Assembly: GCA_023394015.1 (NCBI GenBank)
Contig: JAEXBL010000167.1
Span: 1-5,642, forward strand
Length of the DNA stretch: 5,642 nucleotides
Reading direction: 5' to 3'
Source of the DNA: Pseudomonadota bacterium
Lineage (GTDB): Bacteria > Pseudomonadota > Gammaproteobacteria > Burkholderiales > Burkholderiaceae_C
Positions within the stretch are counted from its first letter, which is position 1; every line of letters begins with the position of its first letter. The position numbers were made by a program, and so were the translations under genes. This document shows positions 5,556-5,642 of this stretch, one piece after another. The notes under the pieces are model-generated. The model was not told where the DNA came from, made no database searches, and saw only the letters and a program-made list of their open reading frames with translations.

Positions 5556-5589
5556 GACGCAGAGGACGCGAAGATGACGCAGAGGACGC
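5556..5589. repeat. Two direct copies of a 14-bp CGCAGAG-type unit upstream of the aminotransferase cluster
   Basis: GACGCAGAGGACGC occurs exactly at 5556-5569 and again at 5576-5589, a 20-bp period. Both copies contain the CGCAGAG heptamer that builds the 96-bp inverted repeat at 1397-1492, so this looks like half of a related element. The second copy runs into an A-rich stretch (5590-5600). The repeat begins 67 bp before the aminotransferase start, so it lies in or next to the expected promoter region. Confidence 0.75.
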
Positions 5590-5642
5590 AAAAAAATCAA
5601 TCCATCATTCATGAAAAACGAGTGGCCCACGCTGATCACACA
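5590..5642. other. AT-richer stretch at the right edge, upstream of the aminotransferase cluster
   Basis: Positions 5590-5618 are the most AT-rich bases in the window ('AAAAAAATCAA..ATTCATGAAAAA') and the likeliest place for promoter elements of the minus-strand cluster, but no -35/-10 pair with proper spacing stands out. A plus-strand ATG at 5611 is open to the edge and a minus-strand frame ends with TGA at 5607-5605; either could belong to a neighbouring gene, and too little is visible to choose. Confidence 0.3.

Noticed and set aside
5605..5640. Possible end of a minus-strand gene or start of a plus-strand gene (ATG at 5611) at the right edge
   Set aside because: Only about ten codons are visible in either reading, with no ribosome site for the plus-strand ATG, so neither can be supported.

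Overview
The window is very GC-rich DNA that reads as a chromosomal segment of a betaproteobacterium, most likely family Comamonadaceae (Burkholderiales: the Acidovorax, Variovorax, Comamonas group). Two things point there. One is a Bug/TctC-type periplasmic binding protein, a family greatly expanded in this order. The other is a set of short GC-rich palindromic and 'cgcagag'-type repeats that I recognise from memory as typical of Comamonadaceae intergenic DNA. No search was run, so the taxon is an inference.

Layout. Positions 1-291 (+) hold the C-terminal third of a Bug-family solute-binding protein, cut by the window edge. A 162-bp convergent gap (292-453) is filled mostly by a GC-rich palindromic repeat. 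Positions 454-1212 (-) encode a histidine-phosphatase-family protein whose frame contains an apparent in-frame copy of a second repeat. A 331-bp gap (1213-1543) carries a 96-bp inverted-repeat element made of CGCAGAG units. Positions 1544-5488 (-) then form a compact four-gene cluster, read right to left: a class I/II PLP aminotransferase (5488-4244), a PhzF-family isomerase-like protein (4177-3251), a VOC/glyoxalase-like protein (3254-2535) and a threonine/serine-dehydratase-family PLP enzyme (2518-1544). The last 154 bp hold the presumed upstream region of that cluster and another pair of CGCAGAG-type direct repeats.

How the genes may work together. The aminotransferase, PhzF-like, VOC and dehydratase genes are co-oriented, with gaps of 66 bp, a 4-bp start/stop overlap, and 16 bp, so they are probably co-transcribed. 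All four families act on small amino-acid or keto-acid type substrates: transamination, isomerisation, metal-dependent VOC chemistry, and beta-elimination of hydroxy amino acids. A small amino-acid conversion pathway is plausible, but the sequence does not reveal the substrate. The histidine phosphatase is separated from the cluster by the repeat and may be independent.

I see no CRISPR array, transposase, tRNA, rRNA or phage gene. The most notable features are the repeats, one at almost every loose gene boundary and one inside a coding sequence, and the uncharacterised four-gene metabolic cluster. I found nothing that convincingly amounts to a wholly new system.
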